This document shows positions 33,701 to 42,699 of a stretch of DNA of 64,000 nucleotides, in pieces. Both the position numbers and the translations under genes were made by a program. Numbering within the stretch: position 1 is the first letter of the stretch; each line of letters starts with the position of its first letter. This DNA is from Neodontobutis hainanensis. Its lineage: Eukaryota > Chordata > Actinopteri > Gobiiformes > Odontobutidae. The stretch covers positions 1 through 64,000 of the forward strand of contig JALDNG010002610.1 of the NCBI GenBank assembly GCA_024349245.1. The letters are read 5' to 3'. Under the pieces are notes generated by a model. It searched no databases and had not been told where the DNA came from. It worked only from the letters and a program-made list of their open reading frames with translations.

Positions 33701-35897
33701 AATCTTTAGTCCAATAAAAAAATAAGAAATGACACCTATTTTAATTATTTAGGTGAAATTTGGTGATTGATATGCTGTGACAGTAGAAACCTCACTCATT
33801 ACTTGCATAACATAGAATAATACTGAACAGTTTGTTATTGAACTCAAATCAGCAAAGAATTTGGAGATTTCCCCTTAGTACCATTATGCCTATGTGTGAC
33901 ATTTCTGGAGTGGACTCTGTAACTGAGGGCAGTTTCATGTGTTTTACCTGAACTGAGCCACTTCAGCAGCAACAGTCATCCTCGGCTCTCTGTCGGGACT
34001 GTGCTTCGATCTTACAGCTGGATTTAAGATCCTGCCCTGGATTTGCGCGCAGACTTGTGGAGCTTAAACGCATGTCTTCTGGCGAGGGCTGTCTTGACCT
34101 CATTAGCAATACCTTCACAGGGATTTTACTCACTTCGCTGCATTGTTTTAAAGTCCTTGTTTCAGCAGCTGGCTTAGGAGAAATGCAGGGTATTGTCTTT
34201 TGAGGACAAGGGCTGGACCTGCAGCTGCTGTTGGAGTCAGAGGGACTTTCGGATAAACCAATTTCAGGAAGGGTTTCGTTCTCAATGGCAGGACTGGCAG
34301 CGAGTTCCTCCGGGGTGAGGAGAAGGGGTGTGCTGGGGGCTTTGAAGGGAGAGGCAGGCTGGGATTCAGGACAGTTGTGCTTGGAGATCCAGTCTAGTGG
34401 AACAGGGCTGCAAGGACTCATATCTCCTGTTGAAGGTCTTGGATTCTCACAGTTTTTCTGCTCTTTTTGTCTGAAATCTTTGTCCAGGTCATTCCTCTGC
34501 ATTTCAAGATTTCTGACATCATTGGCTAAAACATATTACAGAAGTACATTACTTCAATTGCAATAGCTCTAGATCAGGGTCTCAAACTCGCGGCCCGGGG
34601 CCAACTGCGAGATGCAGAGACAATATTTTGTGGCCCACAGGGCGTTATGAAAGTTTAATGTTGCCCTGTGAGTTTTATATGAATGGCACACGTTACCACG
34701 TTGTGTGTGGAAGGGCTTAAAATGGGCTGATTTGTTTGAAAGTTGATGGCAATTTAATCGCCACTATCCATGCGGATTTGTTATCATGACGAATCTGCAA
34801 ATTAACGCCGATGTTATGTTGACAATATCACGAAGGAGTGAACATCCCAATGGGGCTACTCAGCCAGCTCATTTATGTTCTTCAATATTCCATTTAAGTT
34901 TAGGATAGCTCAGGTTCAGAAGAACACACTGACGTTAAAGAACTGTTAGTAATTATGTTTGAGAGGATTTAACAAAGCTTTTTGTGGTATACCTGATCCG
35001 GCCCAGCCTCACCCAGACTCTGCCTCCTGTGCCCCCAAGTAATTTGAGTTTGAGACCCTGCTCTAGATAAAGAGAGACAATGTTTTAGGGTACATTTTAT
35101 TTATTAAATGTGCATAGTCTTCTAAACAAGGATAGACCACCTATGACCATTTGATGGACACTGTTTCAATTGAGAAGTGTTAAAATCCTCATCTTACAGT
35201 TGGTATAAGACTTTAAGATAAGTAAAAAAAACAAAAAAAACAAAAAAACAATTCAGTACAGGAAAAGGAGTACCTTGAAGTTGATCTTCAGTCTGTCTTT
35301 TTAGATTAGAAGTTATTGAGATCTTGTTGTTTTTGCCACTCTACAACTAACTATCAGAATAACCTCAATCCAACGTCACAGTAGCAGCTCAACTGCAAAC
35401 AATGTCTTGTGCTTGATCCATTAATGGGTTACCACAGCAAAGCCCCTAGTGCTTCACATGTTTAGACTGTTTCACACTGTATGCCATTCTTGATGCAAAT
35501 CTAATTTAATCACACACAATCACATATTGTATTTTATCAAATACAATATGTGGTGGTGATAGTGAGATAGTGATAATATAAACATTTGTGATGCATCAAT
35601 TGCCACTCTATGTTTCTGTGAACGGAGCAGTGCACCTAAGTGGAACAAATAAATGTACTCACAGTGGGACACTATCTGTGGCTCCTGTCTAGATGTCTCT
35701 GGAGGTGCAGGACAGTCATTCCTGGGCCCTCCACCTCCATAGTAGCGCCCCAGCCCTGTGTCGTCCATAGCATGCTCCAGGCCTATAACACCGTTCTCGT
35801 CCATTTGACTCTGGAAGTTTCCCTGATCCTCATCGTTCGACAGCTCAGAGGATGAGGAGCCAGTGAACACTAGCCCGGGCTTTCTGTCTCTATCCAT
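15507..35897 (-). CDS. akna: akna, left copy (AKNA centrosomal / AT-hook protein)
   Basis: Coding exons read on the minus strand: 35,897-35,663 (ATG first), 34,525-33,948, 33,452-33,155, 32,986-32,912, 31,789-31,645, 31,544-31,447, 31,365-31,307, 30,978-30,860, 30,779-30,620, 29,731-29,574, 29,073-28,914, about 28,825-28,640, 25,516-25,410, 25,284-25,055, 20,998-20,862, 19,598-19,479, 19,310-19,174, 19,066-18,959, 18,892-18,794, 18,709-18,626, perhaps 18,180-18,127, 16,406-16,303 and 15,765-15,507. Diagnostic blocks are NTIDR then [57 protein letters not shown], and C-terminal [20 protein letters not shown] proteins organise microtubules at centrosomes and were first described as AT-hook regulators. 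Exon 2 (+1), exon 7 (-1) and the 29,073 exon (+1) break the frame. Phases also fail at 25,055 to 20,998 and into the last exon. Confidence 0.8.
16303..16406 (-). CDS. akna: akna left: probable penultimate exon
   Basis: The exon is bounded by CATTCACAG and a perfect GTAAGT donor, 104 nt. All three frames are open. The frame that fits the upstream phase is Ser/Thr-rich ([18 protein letters not shown]), while the one that fits the last exon reads [19 protein letters not shown]. The choice is unresolved. Confidence 0.5.
18626..21000 (-). CDS. akna: akna left: C-terminal exons with paired Cys motifs
   Basis: Exons 20,998-20,862, 19,598-19,479, 19,310-19,174, 19,066-18,959, 18,892-18,794 and 18,709-18,626 chain in phase (2-2-1-1-1-1). 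They encode [20 protein letters not shown] (coiled coil), a basic Arg/Glu-rich segment, [14 protein letters not shown], then [17 protein letters not shown] and, in the next exon, [14 protein letters not shown]. The closely spaced cysteines look like a metal-binding knuckle split over two exons. I do not know whether this is described for AKNA. Confidence 0.7.
20250..20345. repeat. Possible hAT-type relic end
   Basis: CAGGAGTGTCCAACCCATTT followed by a GGCCACA and GTGGGCCGG-rich stretch resembles the ends of the 'caggggtctcaaactc...ggcc' repeats seen in the arms. No partner end was found. Confidence 0.3.
21010..23030. other. akna intron, no exon supported
   Basis: AT-rich intronic DNA with no frame showing protein similarity. 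The phase mismatch between the 25,284-25,055 and 20,998-20,862 exons leaves room for one small undetected exon somewhere between 21,000 and 25,050. Confidence 0.4.
23036..24605 (-). mobile_element. Tc1-like transposon relic, minus strand
   Basis: The ends are AGTGGCAAGAAAGTATGTGAA at about 23,038 and its degenerate reverse complement (GGTTCACATACC...CACAAGCACT) at about 24,570-24,598. Read on the minus strand from about 24,415, a degenerate transposase N-terminus appears ([19 protein letters not shown], then [11 protein letters not shown]), the helix-turn-helix region that binds the terminal repeats. Many stops are present. A separate repeat has inserted at about 23,395-23,628. Confidence 0.7.
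23395..23628 (+). repeat. Short dispersed repeat nested in the Tc1 relic
   Basis: ATAGCGCTTTTCTACCTCAA, CAAAGCGCTTTACC, GGGTTAAGTGTCTTGCCCAA and a degenerate 'CGAATTGCCCACCCGCC' block are typical of a very common short fish repeat. ATGTGT on both sides (about 23,391 and 23,623) could be its target duplication. Confidence 0.6.
25658..26079 (+). mobile_element. 5' LTR of element B
   Basis: TGTCATGG at the start and TTGTGACA at the end give a 422-bp TG...CA LTR. GTATTTAAGCC at about 25,742 is a TATA-like box. The leader GTATGATCTTGCCACC and the gag ATG at 26,096 follow at once. Confidence 0.75.
26096..28140 (+). pseudogene. gag-pol remnant of element B
   Basis: Gag opens [20 protein letters not shown] and continues [20 protein letters not shown] until a stop at 26,291, a typical sushi gag N-terminus. 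Further pieces are a cysteine-containing knuckle relic (about 27,140), RT fragments [18 protein letters not shown] and VYLDDILVF, and the [13 protein letters not shown] block. At least five frame breaks separate them. An intact element would encode capsid, protease, RT-RNase H and integrase for retrotransposition; this copy is inert and lacks integrase. Confidence 0.75.
28914..31789 (-). CDS. akna: akna left: coiled-coil and linker exons
   Basis: Seven exons (31,789-31,645; 31,544-31,447; 31,365-31,307; 30,978-30,860; 30,779-30,620; 29,731-29,574; 29,073-28,914) cover [20 protein letters not shown], a Ser-rich linker, [39 protein letters not shown] and a Cys/Ser/Glu tail. The heptad-like stretches match the coiled-coil middle of AKNA. 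Frame damage is a lost A in the third exon (59 nt instead of 60) and an extra T in CCTTTTAGTCC of the last exon. Confidence 0.75.
29920..30015 (+). repeat. LINE-type 3' tail repeat (left arm)
   Basis: GTGAAGCACTTTGTGTTTGC to AAATAAAGTTTGATTGATTGA is the common fish LINE/SINE tail. The mirror is at about 62,841-62,935. Confidence 0.6.
30170..30265 (-). mobile_element. Rex3 3'-end fragment (left arm)
   Basis: On the minus strand, GAGAGGGAAGTTTGAGTGTC then CTGAGACTGCTGCCCTGCAC and GGATGAGC match the last 90 bp of the Rex3 copy at 12,805-12,880. It sits in an akna intron, with its mirror at about 62,600-62,695. Confidence 0.65.
32360..32876 (-). mobile_element. Tc1-like 5'-end relic (left arm)
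   Basis: Minus strand: CCTAAAGGATTATTAGGAAC terminal sequence, then at about 32,735 an ATGGGAAAGAAAGGTGATTTAAG start coding [36 protein letters not shown] transposase N-terminus, followed by loss of frame. The other end is missing. It is mirrored at 59,975-60,500. Confidence 0.7.
32912..33452 (-). CDS. akna: akna left: AKNA-domain exons, core motif altered
   Basis: Exons 33,452-33,155 and 32,986-32,912 encode [33 protein letters not shown] and then [19 protein letters not shown]. The right copy continues LRLEGR, the conserved AKNA core. In this copy an extra C and a missing G seven or so bases apart change it to PASQGR while the exon length stays 75 nt. This is either a compensated double mutation or a consensus error. 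Confidence 0.8.
33948..34525 (-). CDS. akna: akna left: large Ser/Pro exon, frame shifted by +1
   Basis: The exon runs from ACATGTTTTAG-type acceptor to the donor CAG|GTAAAAC. It encodes a disordered stretch ([37 protein letters not shown]). The downstream exon requires entry with two bases AG in the frame ending [10 protein letters not shown], which needs 577 nt. This copy has 578 nt and the right copy 576 nt, so each runs into a premature stop at a different place. Confidence 0.75.
34575..35060 (-). mobile_element. Non-autonomous hAT element (MITE) with 8-bp duplication (left arm)
   Basis: Ends CAGGGTCTCAAACTC and GAGTTTGAGACCCTG form a perfect 15-bp terminal inverted repeat. CTCTAGAT is present on both sides (34,567-34,574 and 35,061-35,068), an exact 8-bp target duplication as expected for hAT. 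No transposase frame is present. It lies in the akna intron after the start exon. Confidence 0.85.
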
Positions 35898-36063
35898 GGC
35901 TTCTTGAAAGGTTTCAGCTGGGAACCAAGGAGGTCTGCATCGCTCCTTGACCCTGAGTTCTTAGTCTGAGGTCTATTCTCTGAACCATGAATTAGCAGTT
36001 ACAGACCCAGGTCACAAATCTGCTGATGGGCCTCAAAAGTAAAGGTAGAGGGAGCTATTTGAC
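35663..36063 (-). CDS. akna: akna left: start exon
   Basis: The acceptor GTTGCAG borders 36,063. 166 nt of leader precede ATG 35,897-35,895, in the context AAGCCATGG. The 78 complete codons are acidic and serine-rich ([13 protein letters not shown]) and end one nucleotide into a Ser codon at a GTGAGTAC donor. The start was chosen because it opens right after the acceptor and the phase joins the next exon perfectly. The right copy is the same length (56,768-57,168). Confidence 0.75.
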
Positions 36064-37054
36064 CTGCAACGCAAGACAGACAATAAGCAAATGCATTTTA
36101 TTCATCGTTTTCACACAACGCGTCAAATTGACAAAGAAACGCTCCCTGGACTGAAAAACACTGCTGTCCTCTGCTGCCCGTCGGTGAAGTGGATTATTAA
36201 TGGTTTTGCTGATAGTTGTTGTTGTACCATGAGTGACTGTACAAGGAGACATCCCTGGACTGTGTACAGTACATTTTATTTGTGTTTCTATACATATACA
36301 GTGTACTGTAATCACATTGTAAATCTGATGGATATTTGAGCTGGCTCATAAAACTGTAAACTTCAACATATTTCAAAATACTCAATTGTGTAAAAATTGT
36401 CTACTTGATTTTTATTTTTTCTTACCGTCTCTGGCTTGAGTGCATTCTTTGAGGTGTTACATTTAGTTAGACCTCGTCACTTTAACCTCTTCCATTGATG
36501 CATCAGTTAGTTAGTGTTCAGTCTATTGTGCTCTGTGATATCAGCTATGCATCTACAAAGTGGCCTTCCCAGGTCAATACATTAAAAAGACTCACGTCAA
36601 AGCCAGTCCCCACAGTCTCCTCCAGGAGCTGCCGCCGCTACGGCAACGCCACAACAAGCACAGGAGTCCGCAATAAAAAGTCTGACACTGGAACAAGGAA
36701 GAAGGAGACAGACAAAACATAGCATTACAAAACTTGAAGTCAACTGATTCTAATACAATGAATTTTTTTACATTTTAAAGTAACTGACAAAGCTGAGCTG
36801 GAAATCAAATAAAAACAGTTAGCGTGTGACCCCATTTCTTTCTTTCTTCATTTGTTTGTCATTATGTGTTGTTTGTGTTATAATGTTCTCTATACTACAA
36901 AGACTGATTTTGTGAGGATTAAAGATTTGATGGATATTGTGCAGCCTGCTTAAAGTAAAGCTCAGTTTGTCCATTTATTAGCAATTAACCTCACCTTTCT
37001 TCTTTTTTTTCTGTTTTGAGTAATTTAATTAATATCTTTGAACAACTGACTTTA

Positions 37055-37452
37055 GGGTGCACGTGGCAGAGTGGTTAGCACTCCTGCCTTACAGCAAGAA
37101 GGTCGTGAGTTCAAAAACCCGCCGACTTAAATATTCTCGGCCGCCTCCGGTCTTTCTGTGAGGAGTCTGCATGTCCTCCACGTGTTACCGTGGGTTCTCT
37201 CCGGTACTCCGGCTTCCTCCCACCGCCCAAAGTCATGCATGTACAGGTTAATCGGCAACTCTAAAAAGTGTCCCTAGTGAATGAATGTGAGAGTGAATGG
37301 TTGTCTGTCAATGTTTGTCTCTATATGTCAGCCCTGCGACTAACTGGCCACTGTCCAGGGTGTACCCGCCTCAGGCCCAAAGCTGCTGGGATAGGCTCCA
37401 GTCACCCGCGACCTCTAACGAGACAAAGCGGTAGAAAATGAATGAATGAATG
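37055..37452 (+). repeat. tRNA-headed dispersed repeat (left arm)
   Basis: The head GCAGAGTGGTTAGCACTCCTGCC and GAGTTCAAAAACCCG resemble tRNA A and B boxes. The body contains GGCTTCCTCCCACC and GGGATAGGCTCCAG, and the tail is AGCGGTAGAAAATGAATGAATGAATGAA. It is widespread in teleosts, with its mirror at 55,381-55,785. Confidence 0.7.
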
Positions 37453-38159
37453 AACTGACTTTAGATTCATATTCTGACCTTAACTGCCCATCTAGGCAAT
37501 TTTCACTTGGTCAAACTCTCAAACAGCCATAACCGTTGGCTAGATGCCAATTCTTTCTCAGATTGGTTGTGTGTCTATACTGTGTGTCCAGAAATGGTTT
37601 ATGCTGCATCGATTGGTACTTGAGATCAGTCTTGGTCTTGAGACAGGTCTTAAGTAATTCTTTCTCTATGAAGTTGGACTTGGTCTACAGCTGGGTCAGG
37701 ACTGTTTTATAACTGTTCCCTTGCATCTATTACACTATATTGTAGAGGTTTTGGTCTTGATTTGCCATGTAGTCCTGGTCCTGACTATTATTTTGAACTC
37801 ACCTGTTGCTGCAGTCCTAAAGTGAAGGTCTGTACCGTTTGTGAACAGAGCGTTATCTGCAATGAGACAGAGACAGATGGAGATTAATCCTCTATAAAGC
37901 CTCACAGGGGTTTACGTATTGTTAAAGCAGTATCATGACGGGCCAACACTGAGGAAGTGGCAGGGGTCACGTGACTGTCAGGTGACTGGCCTTGGACCAG
38001 GTTTGGAAAAGATTTATCAATGAAAGCTTGTGGCAAACCATGTCAGTGAAGAAGCCTGACTATTAAGTAGAGCAGGGACTCTTGAGGATGCTGTAGAGAC
38101 AAGATAGGACAGCTATAATCTTCTTAGTAAACAGACATACCTGACACTTAACCCGCCCT

Positions 38160-38265
38160 TGCCTCCAGTGGTGTTCAGCTGTAACACTGGTGAATGGAAC
38201 GCTCATGTAAGTTGCTTTGGATAAAAACGTCTGCTAAATGAGTAAATGTAATTCTAATTTTGCTT
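38160..38265 (+). repeat. Short common repeat (left arm)
   Basis: GTAAGTTGCTTTGGATAAAA then ACGTCTGCTAAATGAGTAAATGTAA is a well-known fish repeat end. The mirror is at about 54,575-54,690. Confidence 0.55.
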
Positions 38266-38299
38266 TAACCTTTTGTTAGTTAACACTTTTTATTTGCAG

Positions 38300-40850
38300 A
38301 TTCACTTTGCAAAATCTGTTACAGCGGTTTGTTGTTTTTTCATAACTACCGACACTGGTTATGGCAAATAAATTGTTGCTATGATTGGCTAAAACAAATC
38401 TTGTGGTCGGCGGATACTGGTCGGTGCTTCATCCAATCACATAACAAGTTTCCAACAGAAGGCGCCTCCCTTTGCAAACGCTTTCAATGGGAGCCTTCCC
38501 AGATGGTTATGAGAAACAGACTATGTTCTGTGAGCAGAACATAGTGTGGTGAAGCATCTGGTGAAGTCAGGTTCAAGAATATAGGCTACTTTATTAAACT
38601 CTGCACAAAACAAACTAGAGGACATCATTTACACTATGAAAGCTTTTTCTGTATTTAAATTTAATTTATTGCCATAATATTTTTGAATATGGGTCACATC
38701 TAGGTTTTATTACAAAATGTGTCAATTGTTTTTGATTGTCTTTTTCTACGGTTTTATTTGTTTTAATGTCAAAAGAATATACATTTAGTGTGAAACATCA
38801 CAAAATATGTCGAGGCCATGATTTTTTTAGGTGTGAGCAATTACAATTACTGTCTTAAGACTTATAGAATCAGCCTTTTTCTTCTCCTGTTTTTTAGCTG
38901 TGACCATGTTGCTTCCTGTTGTCAACAGAAATTGCCCCGCCCCCTTTCCATTCAGGTTTATTACTATTGGCTGTTTACTGCACAGACACGCCTACTAATC
39001 GTTGGTTTAGGGCCAATTTTCTTTATCGGGTCGATAGAGAAAGTTGATAACCAGTGTTATGCAACAGATAAACCCAATTGTTTTTACTAGTTTGGATTTG
39101 TTTGATTTTATCAACTCAGAACTCTCTATCTCTGAGTTTGTTTAACAGGCTTTTAGCCTCTGCACTACAACAAGGACCAGTCAGACTAGTGGGCTGTGGA
39201 TGTTGGTGTTGATGCATCTTATAAACATATGCACACAGAAAAACAATTCAAACTGAAATGATCCCAAAACTGATTTTAGAGGAAATAACTAGACTTACCT
39301 GCAGCCAATTGTGTTCATTTATTTGTAGAAAAGACAGAGTGGGGATTTCACACTCGACAGTTGCCTTGAGAACCGCAAAACTCAAAGAAGACCCACCCCG
39401 TGTCACCATGGCACACACACCACAACAAACCACACATGTCAGCTAATTACCGTTTTACCCAAGCACTTTTAAACCTTTAATTTCAAAAGTGCAACAATTC
39501 TCCATTTACAACACGTTTGTAATATGTGAGCGAAGGTTGAAGAAAACGGTGGATAACGGAGCTAACTTTGCTTAGCTTTGTTAAATGTACCAATGCTTTG
39601 CCAATATGAAAAGTTGGGAACCATTACTTACCATTCAGCGAAATAAACACCGGTCAAAAGAAAAATCCGCCTGTTGTTATTTGTAAACCCTTTATGAAAG
39701 CTGTATTAGGGCTAGAAAATGTGACATTTTTGGATAAAACGATGCTAATTATGCATCTTTAGAAGTCTGGCACTGATTTAGCCCGAGTTACTAGTTGCTC
39801 AAGACAATACGTGTGGTAATCACTATGACCAAAGTTTAGCCTCTCAGGCATGAGTGAGCATGTAATAAACCAACAACATTGAGCCATGATGTACAAAAGA
39901 CTATTGTATATATTTAGTTAATCAATTCTAGCACAACAAATGAGAGAGAAGTGTGTTTTCTATGTATTTTAATCGTGACTTTTCACCTGGCAGTCATTAC
40001 ATAGGGTCAAAATGTTAAAAGGTCCCAACGGTTAAGAAACTGTGTGGGGCGGGGCTAAAGTTGATTGACGTTTAAGGCACAGCGCTGTGAGAAGCAGTTC
40101 AAAACAGTGACCGCCTGATGGCAATGAATACAAACATTTATCCGCATCCTCGTTTAACCTTTTTGTTGATAAACTTACCGCAGTTTAACACAATTACAGT
40201 ACAATAATGTTCAAATCATAAAAAAATACACAAATTGCCTATACATAGAGTAGACAGTCTTAAAAAAAAGTTATGTTATTAGATGTATATATGTTATTAT
40301 TAAGTTAAGTTATGTGACTTCTAGCATTCGAGTTTTCATTTGAGGATGTTATTTCATAAAAAAAAAAAAAATCTTCTGATGAACTTTATTTAAATTGCCG
40401 AATATTTTTATTTTTCAGGTGTCTTAATCTTACTTTAGCTATGTTTTTTAATTGTAAAACAGGCTTTCTAAAGTTTTTTTTAATTAATTTTTTCAAACAA
40501 GCTTTTTTAATTAGACATGGTTTTACTTTTTTATATTTTTGAGGAATGGTTTCTTTTTTTTAGGCAATATATATATAAAAAAAACTCTGCTTTAATTTTT
40601 TAGGTGACAAAACTATTTTGATGATGCTCATGTTTAAATTGAGACATGGTTTAAATTTTTCTTTTTTAAATGTCACTCTCCTTTTATTTTTCTAGTGGAG
40701 AATAAATTTTTTGATGATGCACCTCAGGGCCACCATAGAAGAGCCATGTCTTAACATTTATAAGTGGCTAAGTCACCATTTATAACAATTATAACAATTA
40801 TAAGTTATTGTTATAATTTTGTGTTATCACTTTGAGACAGGACTACTCTT
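38300..40850. other. Upstream region of akna left, no gene supported
   Basis: It holds AT-rich DNA with many T runs (40,260-40,700) and the candidate first akna exon near 39,300-39,430. Short frames here are not supported, and all of it recurs inverted at about 51,975-54,530. Confidence 0.4.
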
Positions 40851-40869
40851 TTGGTCTGAATCTTCTTTT

Positions 40870-41391
40870 AAAAGTCTTGAGTGCATTTGCAGATATTGGG
40901 CCTAATCACTGCGCTTCATCTTCTGATGGGCAGTTTGAAGCAGGCATTGGTGATTTCAGCCACGGTCAGCTGATTGTGGAAGGCGAAAATGGCTGGGTAC
41001 TACGTGGCCAGAGGGAAATAGATACAAAGATACAGCACCAAGTTGGTCTGGAACTCAAATCCAAAATGAGAGCACTGTGGAAGCAAAGAGACATCATTGG
41101 AGGACACAATCTGACTCAGCCTATTCAGAACGGTTAGTTTGGCCGCTCAATGTCCAGATTCTTCCCGCAGATGTCAAAGATGGCCTCATTGTCCAACATG
41201 AAGGCGCAGTCTAAGTGCTTCAGTGTGCTGTGGGTGGTCAGGATGGATATATAGGGCTTCACTACAGCAGTGGACATCTGGGGAGTAGTGAAGATGAAGA
41301 ATTCCATTAGCAAAGAGGTGAAGCCAGACCCTGCTCCACAATCTAAACTGTAAACAACCAGGAAGGGTTGAAGAGCAATGCACTGGTTGAC
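40870..41391 (-). pseudogene. Alpha-tubulin last-exon relic (left arm)
   Basis: Minus strand from 41,391: [47 protein letters not shown] and [20 protein letters not shown] match alpha-tubulin from residue about 128. After RPN come frameshifted LNRL, EFQTNLV and FPLAT blocks, then VAEITNACF, to about 40,900. The 5' border is CCTCAG| at the place where vertebrate alpha-tubulin genes have their last intron, so this is a decayed genomic exon and not a processed copy. The glycine loop GGGTGSG is damaged. Confidence 0.8.
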
Positions 41392-41689
41392 CTGAGGACA
41401 GAAGACACAAAACTGGAATCTTGTATGCATTGAAATACAAAAAACAAAAAACAAATTTAAAATTTTGATCCAGCTTTACAACATCAAGGTGGACATATAT
41501 TTATATAATGCATTTATATATTGCAGGTCATAATGTATAATTTCCAACATATACTTATTGTAGCTCTCATGTGTCATTATGTGGGTTTTAAGAAGAAAAG
41601 TAACCATAAACCTAACCTGTCTTGTGAAACATTGTTAGGAACTACTTAATACACTGACACACCTCCAGTTGTTTAAGTCTGTTGATACG

Positions 41690-42670
41690 ATTGATCATGC
41701 AGCAGATCAACAGACTAAAAGACATAAATGTTTTTGGAATCACTGCTCTTGCCTGTTTAGAATCCCATCTGTGTGATAGGTCTCACTTTTAATAGATCTT
41801 TTAATGTCTCTTTTATTAAATCCTTCTCCTCCATGGCACCAGTGAAAATTCAGCGTACCACAAGGGTCTGTGCTCGGTCCCATACTTTTTTCTCTATGTG
41901 TTACACCATTGGGACAAATCATCAGAAGTTATGGAGTGAACTTTCACTGTTATGTTAATGATACAAAGCTGTATCTATCTACCAATAAAAGCAAATAATA
42001 TTATTAATAACATTCTAGAGGCCTGCCTCATTTCAATAAAATCATGGATGTCTCAAAACTTCCTCCATCTGAACTCTTATATAAACAGAGCTCTTGTTAA
42101 TTGGTCCTGCCAGTCATCGCACAAGTTCAACAATCTTACTGTCTCAATCAACAACTGTGTGTTGGAGCATGCCAACACTGCGAGGAACCTCTGTGTCTGT
42201 GCCTCTCTTTAGCTGATGCTGAAATTCTCATTCATGCATTTGTCACATCCAGGCTGGACTACTGCAATGCGTTATTCTCTGGACTGCAAGAAAAGTACTT
42301 ACAGACTACAGATGGTCCAAAATACAGCCACCAGACTTTTAGTAAAGGGAAGTTTGATCACATTACTCCGGTCCTGGCTTCATTATACTGGCTTCCTCAT
42401 GTTAGAGCTGATTTCAAAGTTCTCTTGTTAACCTATAAAATCCTTTGTGGACAAATGCCCTCTTACCTATCTGACTCTCAGGACGCTGGCCTCCTTCAAC
42501 TTCCTTGAATAAAGAAGTCTGCTGGCTACAGAGCCTTTTCTTCAAGAGCCCCATTTTTGTGGAATGGGCTCCCGGTGGAAGTGCGGCGAGCTGACTCTGT
42601 TGAGGTTTTCAAAAGCAAACTCAAAACATACTTATTTCACCAAACGTATGGAGACTGATTGATCATAGGT
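41690..42670 (+). mobile_element. L2/CR1-group LINE 3' fragment (left arm)
   Basis: RT pieces in order: SSMAPVKIQ, a degenerate palm box CYVNDTKLY in place of the usual C-Y-A-D-D-T-Q-L-Y, KSWMSQNFLHLNS, KFNNLTVSINNCVLE, ILIHAFVTSRLDYCNALFSGL, then HITPVLASLYWLPHV and FKVLLLTYKIL. The catalytic Ala-Asp is replaced by Val-Asn. Multiple frameshifts are present. Confidence 0.75.
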
Positions 42671-42699
42671 ACACGCTATATACACAAACAGACAACAGA

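Larger units (their letters stand above)
36596..39299 (-). other. akna left: candidate 5'-untranslated exons
   Basis: Three exon-like blocks with strong donors precede the start exon: up to 39,299 (donor GCTGCAG|GTAAGT), 37,856-37,803 (54 nt, acceptor ATTGCAG, donor AACAG|GTGAGT) and 36,687-36,596 (92 nt, acceptor TTGTTCCAG, donor GTGAGTC). All three are mirrored in the right arm. No coding support exists, and they are proposed only from paired splice signals and conservation between arms. Confidence 0.4.

Noticed and set aside
37055..37130. Functional tRNA gene
   Set aside because: Only A-box- and B-box-like pieces are present; no acceptor stem pairing or anticodon arm could be drawn, and the unit is repeated as a dispersed element.
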